Assembly: GCA_028583415.1 (NCBI GenBank)
Contig: CM053266.1
Location: forward strand, 29,326,942-29,390,941
Length of the DNA stretch: 64,000 nt
Origin: Protea cynaroides
Lineage: Eukaryota > Streptophyta > Magnoliopsida > Proteales > Proteaceae
Reading direction: 5' to 3'
The notes below the pieces were generated by a model. It saw nothing but the letters and a program-made list of their open reading frames with translations. It was not told the origin of the DNA and did not search any database. Shown piece by piece: positions 23,169 to 35,572 of this stretch (its first letter is position 1; every line of letters begins with the position of its first letter). A program made the position numbers and the translations under genes.

Positions 23169-25913
23169 ATGCACGGTTTTATACTACCGGTCGTTCGTTT
23201 TATGGGGAGGGGAATGGTATTAGAGAGGGTGCTTTATGTCCATCTGACGGCTTCAAGTATGACCGTGCACATGTATGATCATACTTGACACCGTCAGATG
23301 GACATAAAGTAGCCTATCTCTAATACCAAAACTGTCTCCTTGTAAAACGAAAGGGCCGATGGGACATGTACACCTGTGCATGAAAATTGTCCCATATATA
23401 TATATATATGTATTGGACTCCCGATTACAATCTATTACTGCAACAAAGTTTACAACTAAACTGGATTCCGAACTCTCTACTGCCAATTCTATGTAATCCC
23501 CTACTTGTCGACAACCAATTAAAAATAGCTTCAATTACAATATGAATCCCCAAAAGACTAAACTACGCCTGTTGGAACTAATAACCAAATTTAGGGCTGT
23601 TTCTCTTTGGCCTAGGCTTACTGGATAGTGCTTATCCAACATGTCTTTGCATCTACATCACCATTGGTTTTAAATCTGCTTCGTTGTTGATAAAGTAATC
23701 ATTGGGTGCTTACAGATGTTTTGTTTCTGCTGATCCATGTTGCACAGTCCATGCTACAATTTTAGTTTAACTGATGAATAGCAAAGAATAATAAGCTTTG
23801 CTTATTCTAATGAACTTTCAGTGCCTTTGTGGCATTAGATTTTGATTTCCATTTAGTAGACTTCCATATATAGGAATAATATATTACATCATGAATGTCA
23901 TTGTGTTGGTAAACTAGTTGAGGTTCTTAGTTGAATTGGGGAGTTGTGCAATTTCATACCTATTTCTTTTACTTGCAGAGGACATGTGCGATATGCCTAG
24001 CTCCAATGAAACCAGGACATGGCGTTGCCATCTTCACTGCAGAATGTTCACACACATTCCACTTCCAATGCATTGCTTCAAATGTGAAGCATGGTAGTCA
24101 GACTTGTCCTGTTTGTAGAGCAAAATGGAGGGAGATCCCCTTCCAAGCCCCTACTTCAGATCTCCATGGGAGGGCAAGAATCAACCCAAGTTGGCCTCAG
24201 GATGATGCCTGGATGACTGTACTACGCAGACTCCCTCCACCTTGCCCTGATTCCCAACGGCCCATTGCATACCCTGTACGGGCTCCGGAACCAAGTTTAT
24301 TCAATGATGATGACCCTTTGGATACCCAACCTGTGTTGGCTGAGAGAATCTCTTTTCCTAAGGATGATTTGGATAAGAATTCCAATAGAATGATGGACTT
24401 GAAGACATATCCTGAAGTGTCAGCTGTTTCATGTTTAACCTCTGTTGATAGCTTCAATGTTCTGATCCATCTCAAGGCTCCTGTTCCTACTTCAGGTCAG
24501 AATATATGCAGTGATCCAGCTAACATGCCAGCAATATCTCAATCTTCTCGTGCTCCAGTTGACCTAGTCACTGTACTTGATGTCAGTGGCAGCATGGCTG
24601 GTACCAAGCTTGCATTACTGAAGCGAGCCATGGGATTTGTAATACAGAACCTTGGCCCCTCTGATAGGCTATCAGTCATTGCCTTCTCATCTACAGCATA
24701 CCGCCTGTTCCCTCTCAGTCGAATGACCGATGCTGGGAGACAGCATGCACTCCAGGCTGTTAACTCTCTGAGTTCAAATGGTGGAACGAATATTGCTGAG
24801 GGTCTGAGGAAGGGTGCCAAGATAATGGAAGACCGCAGGGAGAAGAATCCTGTTAGCAGTATCATATTGTTGTCTGATGGGCAGGATACCTATTCTGTCA
24901 GTGTTCCTGTAGGATCCCAACCGAGGCCAGATTACCATTCTCTCCTCCCCTTCTCTGTCCGTGGTGCTGGTAGCACAGGTTATCAGATTCCGGTTCATGC
25001 ATTTGGATTTGGTTCAGACCATGATGCTGCTTCAATGCACTCAATCTCAGAGACTTCTGGTGGGACCTTCTCTTTTATAGAGGCTGAGGGTGTGATCCAG
25101 GAAGCATTTGCTCAGTGTATTGGGGGTCTTCTTAGTGTAGTGATTCAGGAATTGCAAGTAGAGATTGAGTGTATACATCCAGCTCTTCGTCTTTGTGCAG
25201 TGAAAGCTGGAAGTTATCCCAGCCATGTGATGAATGATGCACGGACAGGCTATATTGATGTTGGCGATCTGTATGCGGATGAAGAGAGAAATTTTCTGTT
25301 GTCTGTCAATGTTCCGGCAGTTGGTGAGTCCAGTAACATGACATCATTAGTGAAGGTGCGTTGTGTTTACAAAGATCCTGTGATGAAAGAGACAGTGACT
25401 TTGGAAGGGGATGAGGTTAGGATTCAGCGGCCTCAAATTGCTGGACAAAGGGTGGTGTCCATAGAGGTGGATAGGCAGCAAAACAGACTTCAAGCTGCTA
25501 ATGCAATGGCAGAGTCACGAGCTGCAGCTGAGCATGGTGACCTCACTGGTGCTGTTTCTATCCTTGAGGGCTGCCGAAGAGCAATGGCAGAAACTGCATC
25601 GGCACGAGCTGGGGACCAGCTCTGTGTAGCTCTGGATGCAGAGCTCATGGAGATGCAGGAGAGAATGGCAAGCCGGCACAAGTATGAAGCATCTGGACGA
25701 GCATATGTTCTGTCGGGTCTGAGTTCTCACTCATGGCAACGGGCAACTACACGTGGAGAGTCCACAGGCAGCATGAGCCATATGCAGGCTTATCAGACAC
25801 CAACCATGGTTGACATGGTCACCAGGTCGCACAGTGTGTTATGGGGTAGACGAACACCACAACCATTAGTTCGACGAGCTCGTTCGTTTCAGATACGACC
25901 ACAGCCTAGGTAA
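20507..25913 (+). CDS. RING-H2/VWA-domain E3 ubiquitin ligase, WAV3/EDA40 family
   Basis: Two coding exons, 20507-20740 and 23979-25913, join in phase 0 (donor AAG|GTTTGA, acceptor TTGCAG|AGG) to give 722 aa, close to the ~740 aa of Arabidopsis WAV3 relatives. The N terminus MGNKWRKAKVALGLNL is the conserved start of the EDA40-like branch. A RING-H2 finger follows directly after the junction: C81, C84, C101, H103, H106, C109, C121, C124. A von Willebrand factor A domain starts near residue 272 with the MIDAS motif DVSGS at 279-283; conserved C-terminal sequence follows. Members are E3 ligases; WAV3 itself acts in root gravitropism. The intron is 3.2 kb and carries repeats. The frame upstream of 23979 is intron read-through. 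The gene looks intact. Confidence 0.93.
23077..23166. repeat. (TA)n(GA)n compound microsatellite
   Basis: About 21 TA units followed by about 23 GA units, directly abutting the fold-back element in the intron. The overlapping open frames encode only repeated dipeptides. Confidence 0.95.
23167..23392. repeat. Intronic fold-back MITE-like element
   Basis: A strong imperfect hairpin. GGTATTAGAGAGGGTGCTTT, then ATGTCCATCTGACGG (23216-23250) pair with CCGTCAGATGGACAT and AGCCTATCTCTAATACC (23291-23327); the arms extend outward through GTTCGTTTTA and TAAAACGAA to ATGCAC and GTGCAT. It is flanked by TA-rich repeats on both sides, which may mark a TA-preferring insertion. Confidence 0.7.
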
Positions 25914-26400
25914 ATTGTGAGGCTTGTGGTTAGAAGGTACATTCAAGTCACCTTTAAATGTTTCTGTTTTCCTTTTCTAGGAAGGGGAAGGGGTTCGATA
26001 GGCCACGGGGGGGGGTATTTTTCCTGTAATGTGAATGAATAAAAGTGAGATTAAGGTTTGGAATTAGCTGGGAGAGGGAAAAAGGGAAAGAGGCGGGAGA
26101 TATAATACTTCTTTTTTTTAATTTCATTTTGTTTTGTATTTGTACTTTGGGTGATGTATCGTGTACAGAAAAGGAGAGAGGAGGAGGAGGAGGGAGGGGG
26201 AAGGGAGGAGAGGGGGGTTCCCCTTGGGGAAGGGGGAAGTATTAAGGAATGTTGGTTCCTCTTCGGGTATAAGAGGGGAAGTATTAAGGGGAGGAGAAAA
26301 CAGGGTGGCTGGTGGGGGTATATACTCAAGGGGTTGCGTTGGATATAAATATATAATATACCAGCTCTTGATTCTTTTCACATGTTCTGTTAAATTCTTC
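25914..26400 (+). promoter_or_regulatory. Probable 3' UTR of the RING/VWA gene
   Basis: Follows the TAA at 25911-25913. AATAAA at 26038-26043 is a plausible near-upstream polyadenylation element. Further downstream is a G-rich purine tract (26170-26330). The exact cleavage site is unknown. Confidence 0.4.
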
Positions 26401-26530
26401 TATCCTGATTTAAGGATCTCCTTGGGTTTGCGTTCGAGCTTGCAATCCTGTTTTGTGGGGAGTGTTTTTTCGGAGAACAGATCCATTGAGCTCCTGGGTA
26501 CTTGGGTTTAGTTTCTTCCCTGTGCCCCCC

Positions 26531-26569
<39 letters not shown>

Positions 26570-28599
26570 TTTCTGTTCCATTTTCTTGTCTTTAGATTGT
26601 CTGCTAAAAAAGGTAATTCGTTAAGTAAAGGCTTGAACCTCCTGGGGTTGAATGAGAGGTGGTTGAAGTAATGTAATTTCTGTATTCTCCAAGATTGTTT
26701 GGTTGGAGAGGAGAGTGGGGATTGGTGGGTGGCTTTTTCCAAAAAGAATTGTGGAGGGATCGTGCTGTGAGAGCTCCTATCTGTGGGAAAGGCATTAATA
26801 ACATTAGTTGGATCAAATATTCAAAATGACTCAAATCTCATTTTAAAAGAAAAAGACATTCTGAGAAGTGTTCCTGAAAGGGTGAGGGGCTTGTTTACAT
26901 TCCATGAAAAGGTGATGTATGGTTTGGTTTATATCTTAACTGTAAAATTTTCTATAAAAGTGAAATTTTACATGCTAATATTTTTCTAGAACTCTGTATG
27001 TTTTGATTAAAATTTTATTATAAAATTTTACATATAATATTTTATATGTAACATTTTACTAAAGGGATTCTTTATTCAATGTTTGTTTCCAATATGTAGA
27101 AGAAGGAAGTTCTTTTTACCTCCCCCTTATAGATCACTATAATATTACTTTTGGAAACAAACATTGAAAAAACAATTATATATAAAATGTTTACTTACAC
27201 AAAAATTTTTTTACATCAAACATAAGAGTGAGCCTAGGTAAAATTTACCTACTTTTAAATGTTTTTCATTTCATTTTGCTTTAAAACAAAGGCTGAAAAA
27301 TCTCATTTTGTAGAATATGGAACCACTACATTGTTTTCGTGGTGTTGGCTGAGAAGCAGAAGGTGAAACTTCGGATGGTACAATAATTGTTTAATGGTCA
27401 GAAGTAGAAATTTGCTTGTCGAAGCAATAGATCAAGAGAGTACTCACGAATGTTTGTGGGGTAGTTTTGCCATGCGATATGATACATCAATTAATAGACC
27501 TATCATAATGGACGGGTCTGCGTGAATCATATTTCATAATGTAGGGGAGGTTAGTGTAATTATTACGAAAAAAAAAGGTAGATGTATGTTATTAAGCTAA
27601 ATTACAAAGAGGTGGGTGAAAATTCCCAAAAAAAAAAAAAAAAAACCACCCTCTTGAAATTTGCTCTTGGCGGTTGAGAGATGGAAGGAAAAAAAAAGTA
27701 ACTAGGATTTTTGAAACCCTACTAGACTAGAAGAAATTAACCATTATTTCCAGGACAGGAGAAGTCGTAATGAAGCATGTGGGCTTAAGTTACTCTTATG
27801 GGCCTTTTAATTCTTTACCCCTAATGGGCCTATTACTATTGGTTTGGGCCTTAGCTTGGGTTCTATTTGATATGATTTGTATAATGGTTTATGTTCTATT
27901 TATAATAATCAATTCTTATAATAGGTTATGGATGATAAATAATAACCGTTTGGTATTATTACACATATAATGAGAAATTAGTTTGGTTGGTAAAAGATAT
28001 TGATTTATTGAACGTCTGTCTAGTCATTAGCATCACTCCAAGAAGAAGCAGGAGAAAAGAAGGCAACCTATCGCTTCAAATTCGAGATTTTTCTGCGGAT
28101 TTCAACTAGTGGGATCTTGTTCATGACCGTTCGACAGTATGAAATCCGGGATGGGGGCATTTCTGCAGTTGAGAAGCAATAAAGACGCGATCCGTTTGAA
28201 TTGCCGTATCAGATTCGGACTCTTCCTTTGGTTTCTCTGATCTTTCACAAAACATAATTAATTCTTCAACTATTTGTTGATTCTAATTTATTATAAATAA
28301 AAAGAATTCACAAATCATACCAAATACGTGCAAAGGGTGTATTGCATCATATAATCAATTCTCTAAACAGTACCAAAGAGAGCCTATGCAGAGATAGACA
28401 TTGCCAGTCAAGCTAAGAAAGCTTCATACTTTGTACAAAGAACGGAAACTATGAATAGTATGGGATATAACTTGGGATTTGTTGGGTACAAATAATATCG
28501 CCCACTAGAAAAGATTCATGGAAATCCTCAAAACCCCCCAAGTCATTAGGGGTAGAAACGCTTTTTAATCATAAAACCACTCAAGAAGGCATATCTGTC
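26401..28599. other. Intergenic region
   Basis: No gene. Contains a CT microsatellite (about 26533-26566), a hairpin at 27075-27168, an AT-rich patch (26930-27060) and A-runs (27569-27577, 27629-27645). A GGGGAGGTTAGTGTAATTA word at 27543 resembles a MULE-type terminus. Confidence 0.5.
27075..27168. repeat. Short hairpin element
   Basis: TTCAATGTTTGTTTCCAA at 27075-27092 and its exact reverse complement at 27151-27168 enclose 58 bp. Likely a small MITE; the ends and duplication are unresolved. Confidence 0.65.
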
Positions 28600-29050
28600 G
28601 TCATCAACTTAAGTCAGAGGCAGAATCGATCATGTGAATTTCGACATTGTACTCCAAAAGTGCGCAAGACCCACTTCCGATATCCTCTCAAATCCCTATA
28701 AATAGGCTCAACCACCAATATCACATCCTTGGAATATTGTATACTTTTGGCCCACATTTTGCTCTGGTACGCAATAACTCCACAATTTATCGTCTCAGTA
28801 ACTTTGCATCGATATTTTTTTCCCTCATAACACTTCATATCACATTCTCATTATACCTCTGGTCGGTTTTTCTAGAAGGTCTAACCACACTATTTGTTTG
28901 TTGTCTAGTGTCTTGGCTTAAGCATCAGAGTCACCCTAAGACTATAAGCCCAAACTCCTTTGCCCTATTCTGTCATCTGTTTGTTTGTCCCACCAAGGAA
29001 GATCCAGACACGAATACTAGAGGCAACTAGACTTAATAGATCGAGGTAAG
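28600..29050 (+). repeat. Possible LTR fragment
   Basis: Contains CCCTATAAATAGGC (28695-28708) and, downstream, GTGTCTTGGCTTAAGCATCAG and ATACTAGAGGCAACTAG, a layout like the U3 TATA box and R/U5 region of plant LTRs. No TG...CA ends or target duplication were found. Overlapping open frames have no domain. Confidence 0.3.
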
Positions 29051-30384
29051 TGCATTTAGGAATTTTGTATCTTTCATCCCACATTCATTCCTCCAAGGAC
29101 TCTGCATTGACAGGACCAACACTAGGTAATGGCCAATTATTATTATTATCAATAATTAAAAAGATTATGGTCCATCCATTTGTTAATTATTGTTTCTTTA
29201 TCCCTTTTGCTGTGGGGGTTATCATAGATTAGGTATGTATCTTTAGATTGAAAGGCAGCCATGGATAAAGTCAACTTTGATTGTATGAATTATTTAAACC
29301 GCATTCATAATATCCAGGTAAGCTACATTATGCGTTCAAGTCTTTAATATATGAGCTCGTAGTCAAGAGTTCCAACCCAAAAATAACATCTTTATAAAGT
29401 AGAGGTAAGATTACGTACTTTAATATTTCTGTAGACCCCATAATGACAGGAACCTCTTGCACTAGGTACATCTTTTTATATTTCATACTAATGACTTTAT
29501 TTATCTTGGGAGATGGTTTCCAACAACGCTAGTGGGGGATATCTCCTGCACGCCACTCTAATGGGGACGGATGCATGAAATAGTATCGTTAATAGGGGTC
29601 AACATAGTCAAGAAGGAGAAAAAATATCAGAGGTTGGAAAAATTACCAAAATGTTATAGGGTATAGGAAGGGATCTTCATGCTAGTGTGTGAGGATCTAT
29701 TTTCTTTACCATTTATCTTATGAGCGAGAGTTACCAACATGCCAATGTGGGGAGTTTCCACACTACACCAATGGGGGTTGTGGTCTGATGGGGAACATTT
29801 TAATCAATAGCCCACTTGGTCAGGGATGAAAGAGTGTAAACATATTGTGTAAGGATTTTTTCCGTCCAACCATGTGGGCCAATTATATAGGCATTGAATG
29901 GCATCTCTCTGCTTGTGTTCATTGACTTAACGTGAGAGATATAATTACCTGCCAAGCAGGGTGTAAAGGAGTCGTATCCTTCATTTTCATTTTTCAAATG
30001 GTTAGATAAGAAGCTATAGAAACTTGGGGCTGGAACATCCATTCCACATAGTTATATCAAACCATAAAACTAATAATATAACTTATTATATACGAAAGAG
30101 TCAAAGTTTTCCTACTTTGCTTTTTTTGGTTTGGGGCGGGGGGGTTGGCTCTCTAAGACTCGAGGGCTCCTTTGGTCAAACCAACCACTTTATTAGATGA
30201 AGGGTCTTTTCATTAAATTAACCGCATGTCATGCTTATAATCCATCATTTAGGACTCTTCATGTAATTCAACCATAAAACTGAAATTTCCTCAAAATTGC
30301 CAAAAGTTGAATTTTAAATTAATTTTCAGTCCATATAAGAGAAAATGAGGATCTGTTAAAGAGTTAGGTATTTAACCCCAAGGA
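29051..30384. other. Intergenic region
   Basis: No gene. Short words such as AACGCTAGTGGGGGATATCTCC (about 29524) recur in altered form near 3660 and 29750, suggesting an old dispersed repeat. Confidence 0.4.
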
Positions 30385-30645
30385 ACAGTTCACTTGGCAA
30401 GGATCCTACATCTCAGGAAGGGGAACGTTTTGAGTTCGACTCCTCTTATTGTATTGGGACCACTCACACAAAGTGCTACGTGCTCTTTCTTTCTTGCTTT
30501 ATGTGCAAGTAAAATGATTCTCATTCAACCCTGAAATAACCCAGTCTATGTGGTTGTGGGATTAGTATGGGCCAGCAAGACTAGTCAGAGCGAAGATCTG
30601 AATACTCATCGTTAGCACAAAAAAAAAAAAAAAAAAAAAAAAAAG
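30385..30645 (+). mobile_element. tRNA-derived SINE-like element
   Basis: A GTTCACTTGGCAAGGATCC segment near 30387 resembles a Pol III A box, and GAGTTCGACTCC (30434-30445) matches the B-box consensus GTTCRANNC, spaced about 35 bp apart as in tRNA-derived SINEs. The unit ends in a poly(A) run (30618-30644). No target duplication was found, so the boundaries are approximate. Confidence 0.55.
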
Positions 30646-31582
30646 AAAAGAGAATTAGTTATTGCTGTTATGGGCTCAAAATGTAGAATGAGCTGAATGA
30701 AGAATGTTTTTTAAAATGGGAGTGTTCCCCAATGTCTTCCATGATCCTAAAACATAAATATATACCAAATTCTGTTTTTGTTATCTTAAAATGTATTCTT
30801 GACTTATGATGCATGTCAAATGCAACCTAAAACATAAAACATAATAAATGAAACTTTGGTTTAGAAGGAGGGACTGTTTGAATAACACTTCTATAGGTAT
30901 CCTTAGAACATGACACCTTCTTATAATTATTCTTTGTTTTATTCTTAAAGTTTCTTAAGTCAAGGGTAAATTGGTACTTTTATAAACTTTTTGAAAATCA
31001 TTTAACTTTATTTAAGCGTCAAAAGTTGTCATTGTCTAACATGTTTTTCAAATGAACACGTAAAATGACAAAAATGACCTTTAAATAAACAAATGAATTA
31101 TACTAAGAGGCGAACAAAATAAGATTCCAAATCATTTCATACATTAGGAGGTGTCAATAGGAAAAACCCTTAGAAAAAAGGCGAAAATATATTGGTTAAT
31201 TATAATGAATGATACTAAGATACCTCAAATTGTTAGCTTTGGAAATGGAAAGAGGATTGCTGCCTAACAGCATCCCCTGTGCCTTCTCACATGGGCCATA
31301 GAATGACACAAAGGGATGCTGCGGAACAACGATCTTTTCTTCTTTTGCTATTTAAGATAATTATAAGTAAGGGACATATAAAGGTTTCATCTAGACCATC
31401 CCTATTAATAAAGAGGGAGGAAATTAAAGAATATATTGGTCATAGTAGGGTGGGCAAGTGAGGGGCATCTTGAATGATAAGTGATTGATGCATCCTATTA
31501 AAATTCTAAGATACTTATATAGAACAATAGTGAGATGCACCGAACTAAATGTCGAGTGACAAAGAAGGAACACATAAACAAG
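30646..31582. other. Intergenic region
   Basis: AT-rich, no gene. A segment at 31262-31345 (CAGCATCCCCTGTGCC, then GGGCCATAGAATGACAC) is unusually GC-rich for its surroundings and looks like repeat-derived sequence. Confidence 0.4.
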
Positions 31583-32070
31583 GGAAAATTACATGTGCAT
31601 CTTGAACTTAGCTTTAATTTTAGGCATACTCTAACTTTGAAGGAAATTACAAAAGTATCTTGTATGGTGGTAAACAAAAAACATAAAATGACAAAATTAC
31701 CCTTCTCCTAACTATCCCCCCCCCCCCCCCCCTTTATTCTTATTGCTCACCGCCTTCTCCTAAAAATCGTGGGTTTTAATGATATTGTTGTCCGTACGAA
31801 GTTGCAGCATTTGAGGGTTTAGACTTTTTTTTTTCGGGGAGATAGTCTAGACAAGTTATAATGTGTTTTGGTAACTTAAAAAAGGTTAAAATGTAAGTTT
31901 ATATCAATGTAAGGGCAATTTTGGCATTATCAATTTAGTCGAGGTGATGTCATTACTTAACTAACCTATCCTAACAGACAGAGTCTGTACATAACAGACA
32001 TTACAAACAAGAGGAGTTTCGAGTAATTCCTCTAAAGTTAGGCTAATGCCTGAAATTAGGGCTAATTAGT
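31583..32070. mobile_element. TIR element (MULE-like MITE)
   Basis: Left arm at 31609-31652 (TTTAATTTTAGGCAT, TCTAACTTTGAAGGAAATTA) is matched in reverse complement at 32023-32065. The outer left end reads GGGAAAATTACATG, resembling the GGAAAAATTA termini of the Pack-MULE. A run of about 18 C lies inside at 31716-31733. No target duplication was resolved and there is no coding content. Confidence 0.6.
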
Positions 32071-33286
32071 TGAGATGATGATGTTAAAAACATTAGTACG
32101 AAAAACGAGTGGAAAAAAAAGATGATGTACAAAGTGGGTTCCAATAGAAGAATAATTAAAATAGTAACGTGTAGTATGTTATATATCCATTTGTCAATGT
32201 TAAGTGATTGATGCATCTATTGAAACTCAAAGAAGGAACATATGAATAAAATAAGTGTCTAATATGGTGGTTGACTCTCTTGCAAAGAAGATAGCTCAGT
32301 CAAAGACATCTGAGTAATGGATGATATGTCCAGAATTTGTGGCCCGTGATGTGATTTGGGACGCATTAGAAAGACATAGATGCAAATTTGCAAAATGTAA
32401 TGGTCCATAGGAAAGGCTCTGCTGATGGCAATGTCGAAGGTGGAGTTTCCTTTTCCATATAGTGATGGGTGTACTAATTTTTTTTTCTATTTGTTTAATA
32501 AAAATTTTTTTGGATCTTTAGCAAAAAAAAGAATAAAATAAGTGCCATGATGATGTTGAAAAAGATTAGTAGAAAAAACAAGAGAAAAAAAAAAAAAAAG
32601 ATAAAGTAGACAATGAGTTCTAATCGAAAAATAGTTAAAATACAAACGTGTGGTATGTTATATTCATTTGTCAATGTCATTAAGTACACCAGTAGACTAT
32701 GTTTGGTTGTAAGGGGAATTGAAGGAAAGGAAGGGAGGTTTTTTAACTTAAAAATGAAACTTTTATAGTTGTCATACACAATGAATATATAAATTACCCA
32801 AATTTCTTAACATATTTAATAATGATACTAATAAGATGTAAAATTGAATTTACTTTTTAAATTCAAGGGATTTAAATGCAAAGTTAAATGTAAATTAATA
32901 ACTAAATATGGAATGATTTGGAATTAATTGGGTACGATCGGTCAACTATCGATATCTAAAAATATCTTTTATTAGAAGTTGTTGCTAAATTGTTAGATAT
33001 ATAGAAAGATCTCCAACTATCGGATCTGGTATTACTTAGATGTGAAACTTGCAGACCTTATTGGCTATGATATTGATCTTACGGGGGGGGACAATAAAAA
33101 GAATATATAGAATTGTAGAGACCCTCTATGGAGTTGTTTGTTTAGGACAATCAATCTATATCTTTCCCCATAGCCCTGGGCTGTGTCTCAATCCCCTACG
33201 TGCTTCAAAGGCTAAATAAAGCATTTCCCTAGAAAGAATGGCGGAAGAGGCCTCTTTTCATTGGCCAACTAGAGCGAAATTATAGT

Positions 33287-35572
33287 TGTTACACTCTAAT
33301 TCTGGCTGAATCAGAAGTGTGAGTGAACCATCTTCAAACCACGACTTACATCAGGATCTCAATAGACTGTGTTAACAAACCATTCAAAGCAATCTAACCA
33401 TAATCAGAGAATAATAAATAGCAATGGATTTAAATAAATAAGTGAACCGAGTTCTTATTTATAAATAAATAACTAATCAATGATTCCATCATTCACAACG
33501 TAAATAAGTAAATTCAATACATTGTTTATAACCAATCGAAAGAATAAAAAAAAAAAAAATCCTAAAGGAACACGATAAGAGGGCACATAAAGCCAAACAG
33601 CGCATAATATCCGAAAAATAATGAATACATAGGATGAGCCCCCAACATAGCTCACTAAAACAAAAAACATAAGCTCATCCTCTACTACATAATGCAAGGA
33701 TGAGCTCATCCTCTACTGTCTGTGTATCTATAGCAGCCACTGTCCCATAAGATGGAGCAGTCATAAAGTCCTAAACAGTGTAACCTACATCAATATCTGA
33801 AAAATAATGTATATACATAGGATGAGCTCACAACTTAGCTCAATAAAATACAAAACCAATGCAATATACAAAATGCATGAGATAACATTACAATTGGGTC
33901 TGGTATAACTTGTAAAATGCTATGGTAAGGTTTGACGGTCACCGCACCTCTATGCATTAGAGTGTGAGTACACCCAACAGTCAAACTCTGATCCACACTA
34001 CTACTGTTGCCCCACATCACTCACTCCGGTATAGAGATAGAGCTAAAGTCTGGCGGGCAGACAGAGTCACCGACTCACCATCCCTCGTCCTCCCCCTGAT
34101 ACCCTACATCTCACCAACACCTAAACCCCTGTTGGCAAGGGCTTGCAAGTGGGTTCATTTTCTAACCAGTCCTATATGTCATCACAGTATCTACAGCCTT
34201 ATCCCAGCATAACTCCCTACGACATAGAGATAAGACTCGAGTCTGATGGGCAAGTAGAGCCACAAGCCCACGTCTTCCCCTTGATACCATATTCACACCG
34301 AACCTGCTAAGGTAGACGATGATACGAAAAAGTATTAGTATGAGGATATATCCAAGGCTCCACTCCCCTTCACATTTCACACACTAACAAAAATATTCAC
34401 ATGTCTAAACAACCACATTCTTAGCATACGAATATGCATGAACAGATAATGAATTTAAATAACAGATGGCATATGAAATACATAGGAAACAGGCAACGGA
34501 TACAAATACAGATACAAAGGTTTACTGTTTATTAGTGAGTTAGGATTTGGGGTCTTGTCACTTACCTGATGCGTGATTGCAAGTTTGCTCTACGTCACAG
34601 AGTCTCACGCCGTCTACAAGTCCTACATGACCATAGTTATAGATTAGAATTAGGTTGCTAGGATTCCAGTTGGTCATAATCAAGTCTGGTCGAACAAACA
34701 GACTCGAAATAACATACCGGTCTCACTCTAGTGAGGCTGGTATGTGCCTACGGTATATACCGGTCTCACATACCGGTCTCACTCTAGTGAAGCCGGTATG
34801 TGCCGGTATGTGCCTGCGATATATATCGCAGGACCATACCGGTTGGACTATGGTCCAGCTGATATTCCCTACTGTATGCCATACCGTAGGACCAGTTTGT
34901 CCAGCCGGTATGTCCGGCGGTATGGGTCCGAGAACCCAATCTCAGACCTCCCTCTCCTGTCGTTCATCGGCTTGATTTTAGGGTTCTTCCTAAATCATTC
35001 TAAGGTCAAGGTACCTGTTTGGTCATTTAGGTTTAGATTATTTCGTCGCATCCTTCTCAGATCGATGAGAACTAGGGTTTTGATGTTCTACGATTTTTGA
35101 TCATTACATCGTTTTACAATTTTGATCCATAATTCCAACATTAATACAGAGGTCGAACACTTACCGGTGTTTGTCGAATAGCGGTGCCCTCCTCCTACGA
35201 AAAATCCCTTTTCGAGCGGCTTCCTTCTCTGCTCCTTCTTAGATCTCTTTCAGATGGCTCTAGAATTTGAGAGTGTTTGGAAAGAGTTTAAAGAGAAAGA
35301 ATGTCTCATATATAAAGTGGGAGACCATTCTAGGAAGGTCTCCCACGTCTAAAAGATTTCCTAAACTCTTATTCGGAGTGTGGGGCCTACTAGAGTCTGT
35401 CCACACCCGGTACTGAGACCGGTATGTAAAAACTTAATTTTTAAGTGTCGTTTCTCATACTTGAATGCCGTGGTTCGTCACCTTTCTTATTCTTCTTGTC
35501 CGATTATGATTGGGAGACCTATCACGACGTAAAACATAGGTTAAACCAGATTTTTGGAGCACTAGTCTTACA
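33287..35572. mobile_element. Solo LTR (copy 2) with ATAGT target duplication
   Basis: The 2,286-bp segment starts TGTTACACTC and ends GTCTTACA, flanked by ATAGT at 33282-33286 and 35573-35577. It is homologous along its length to 12610-14600: AGAAGTGTGAGTGAACCATC near the start, AAGGTTTGACGGYCACCGCA, GCTTGCAAGTGGGTTC, and ACCTATCACGACG near the end, in the same order. A TATATAAAG word at about 35311 could be the LTR promoter. It has no internal coding domain. The numerous short open frames are not genes. Confidence 0.85.
34708..34815. repeat. Tandem ACCGGTATG-rich repeat inside solo LTR
   Basis: CATACCGGTCTCACTCTAGT occurs twice (34715 and 34769) with intervening GGTATGTGCC words. The same short words are sparser in the other solo LTR copy. 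Confidence 0.7.

Larger units (their letters stand above)
20741..23978 (+). other. Large intron of the RING/VWA gene
   Basis: A 3,238-bp intron with GT at 20741 and AG at 23977-23978. It is T-rich at both ends. It contains an A-run (21617-21631), a purine-rich stretch (22130-22800), a TA/GA microsatellite and a fold-back element. No coding sequence is apparent. Confidence 0.85.

Noticed and set aside
22953..23278. Open frames on both strands over the TA/GA microsatellite
   Set aside because: Simple repeats have no stops in these frames; they lie in an intron and encode only dipeptide repeats.
24197..25730. Several minus-strand open frames opposite the RING/VWA exon
   Set aside because: They are shadows of a strongly coding plus-strand exon and match no domain.
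26045..26742. Overlapping frames on both strands downstream of the E3 ligase
   Set aside because: Purine-rich and CT-microsatellite sequence in the 3' UTR and flank lacks stops by composition.
28647..29030. 127-codon open frame
   Set aside because: No domain, no splice partner, and it overlaps a minus-strand frame and LTR-like words.
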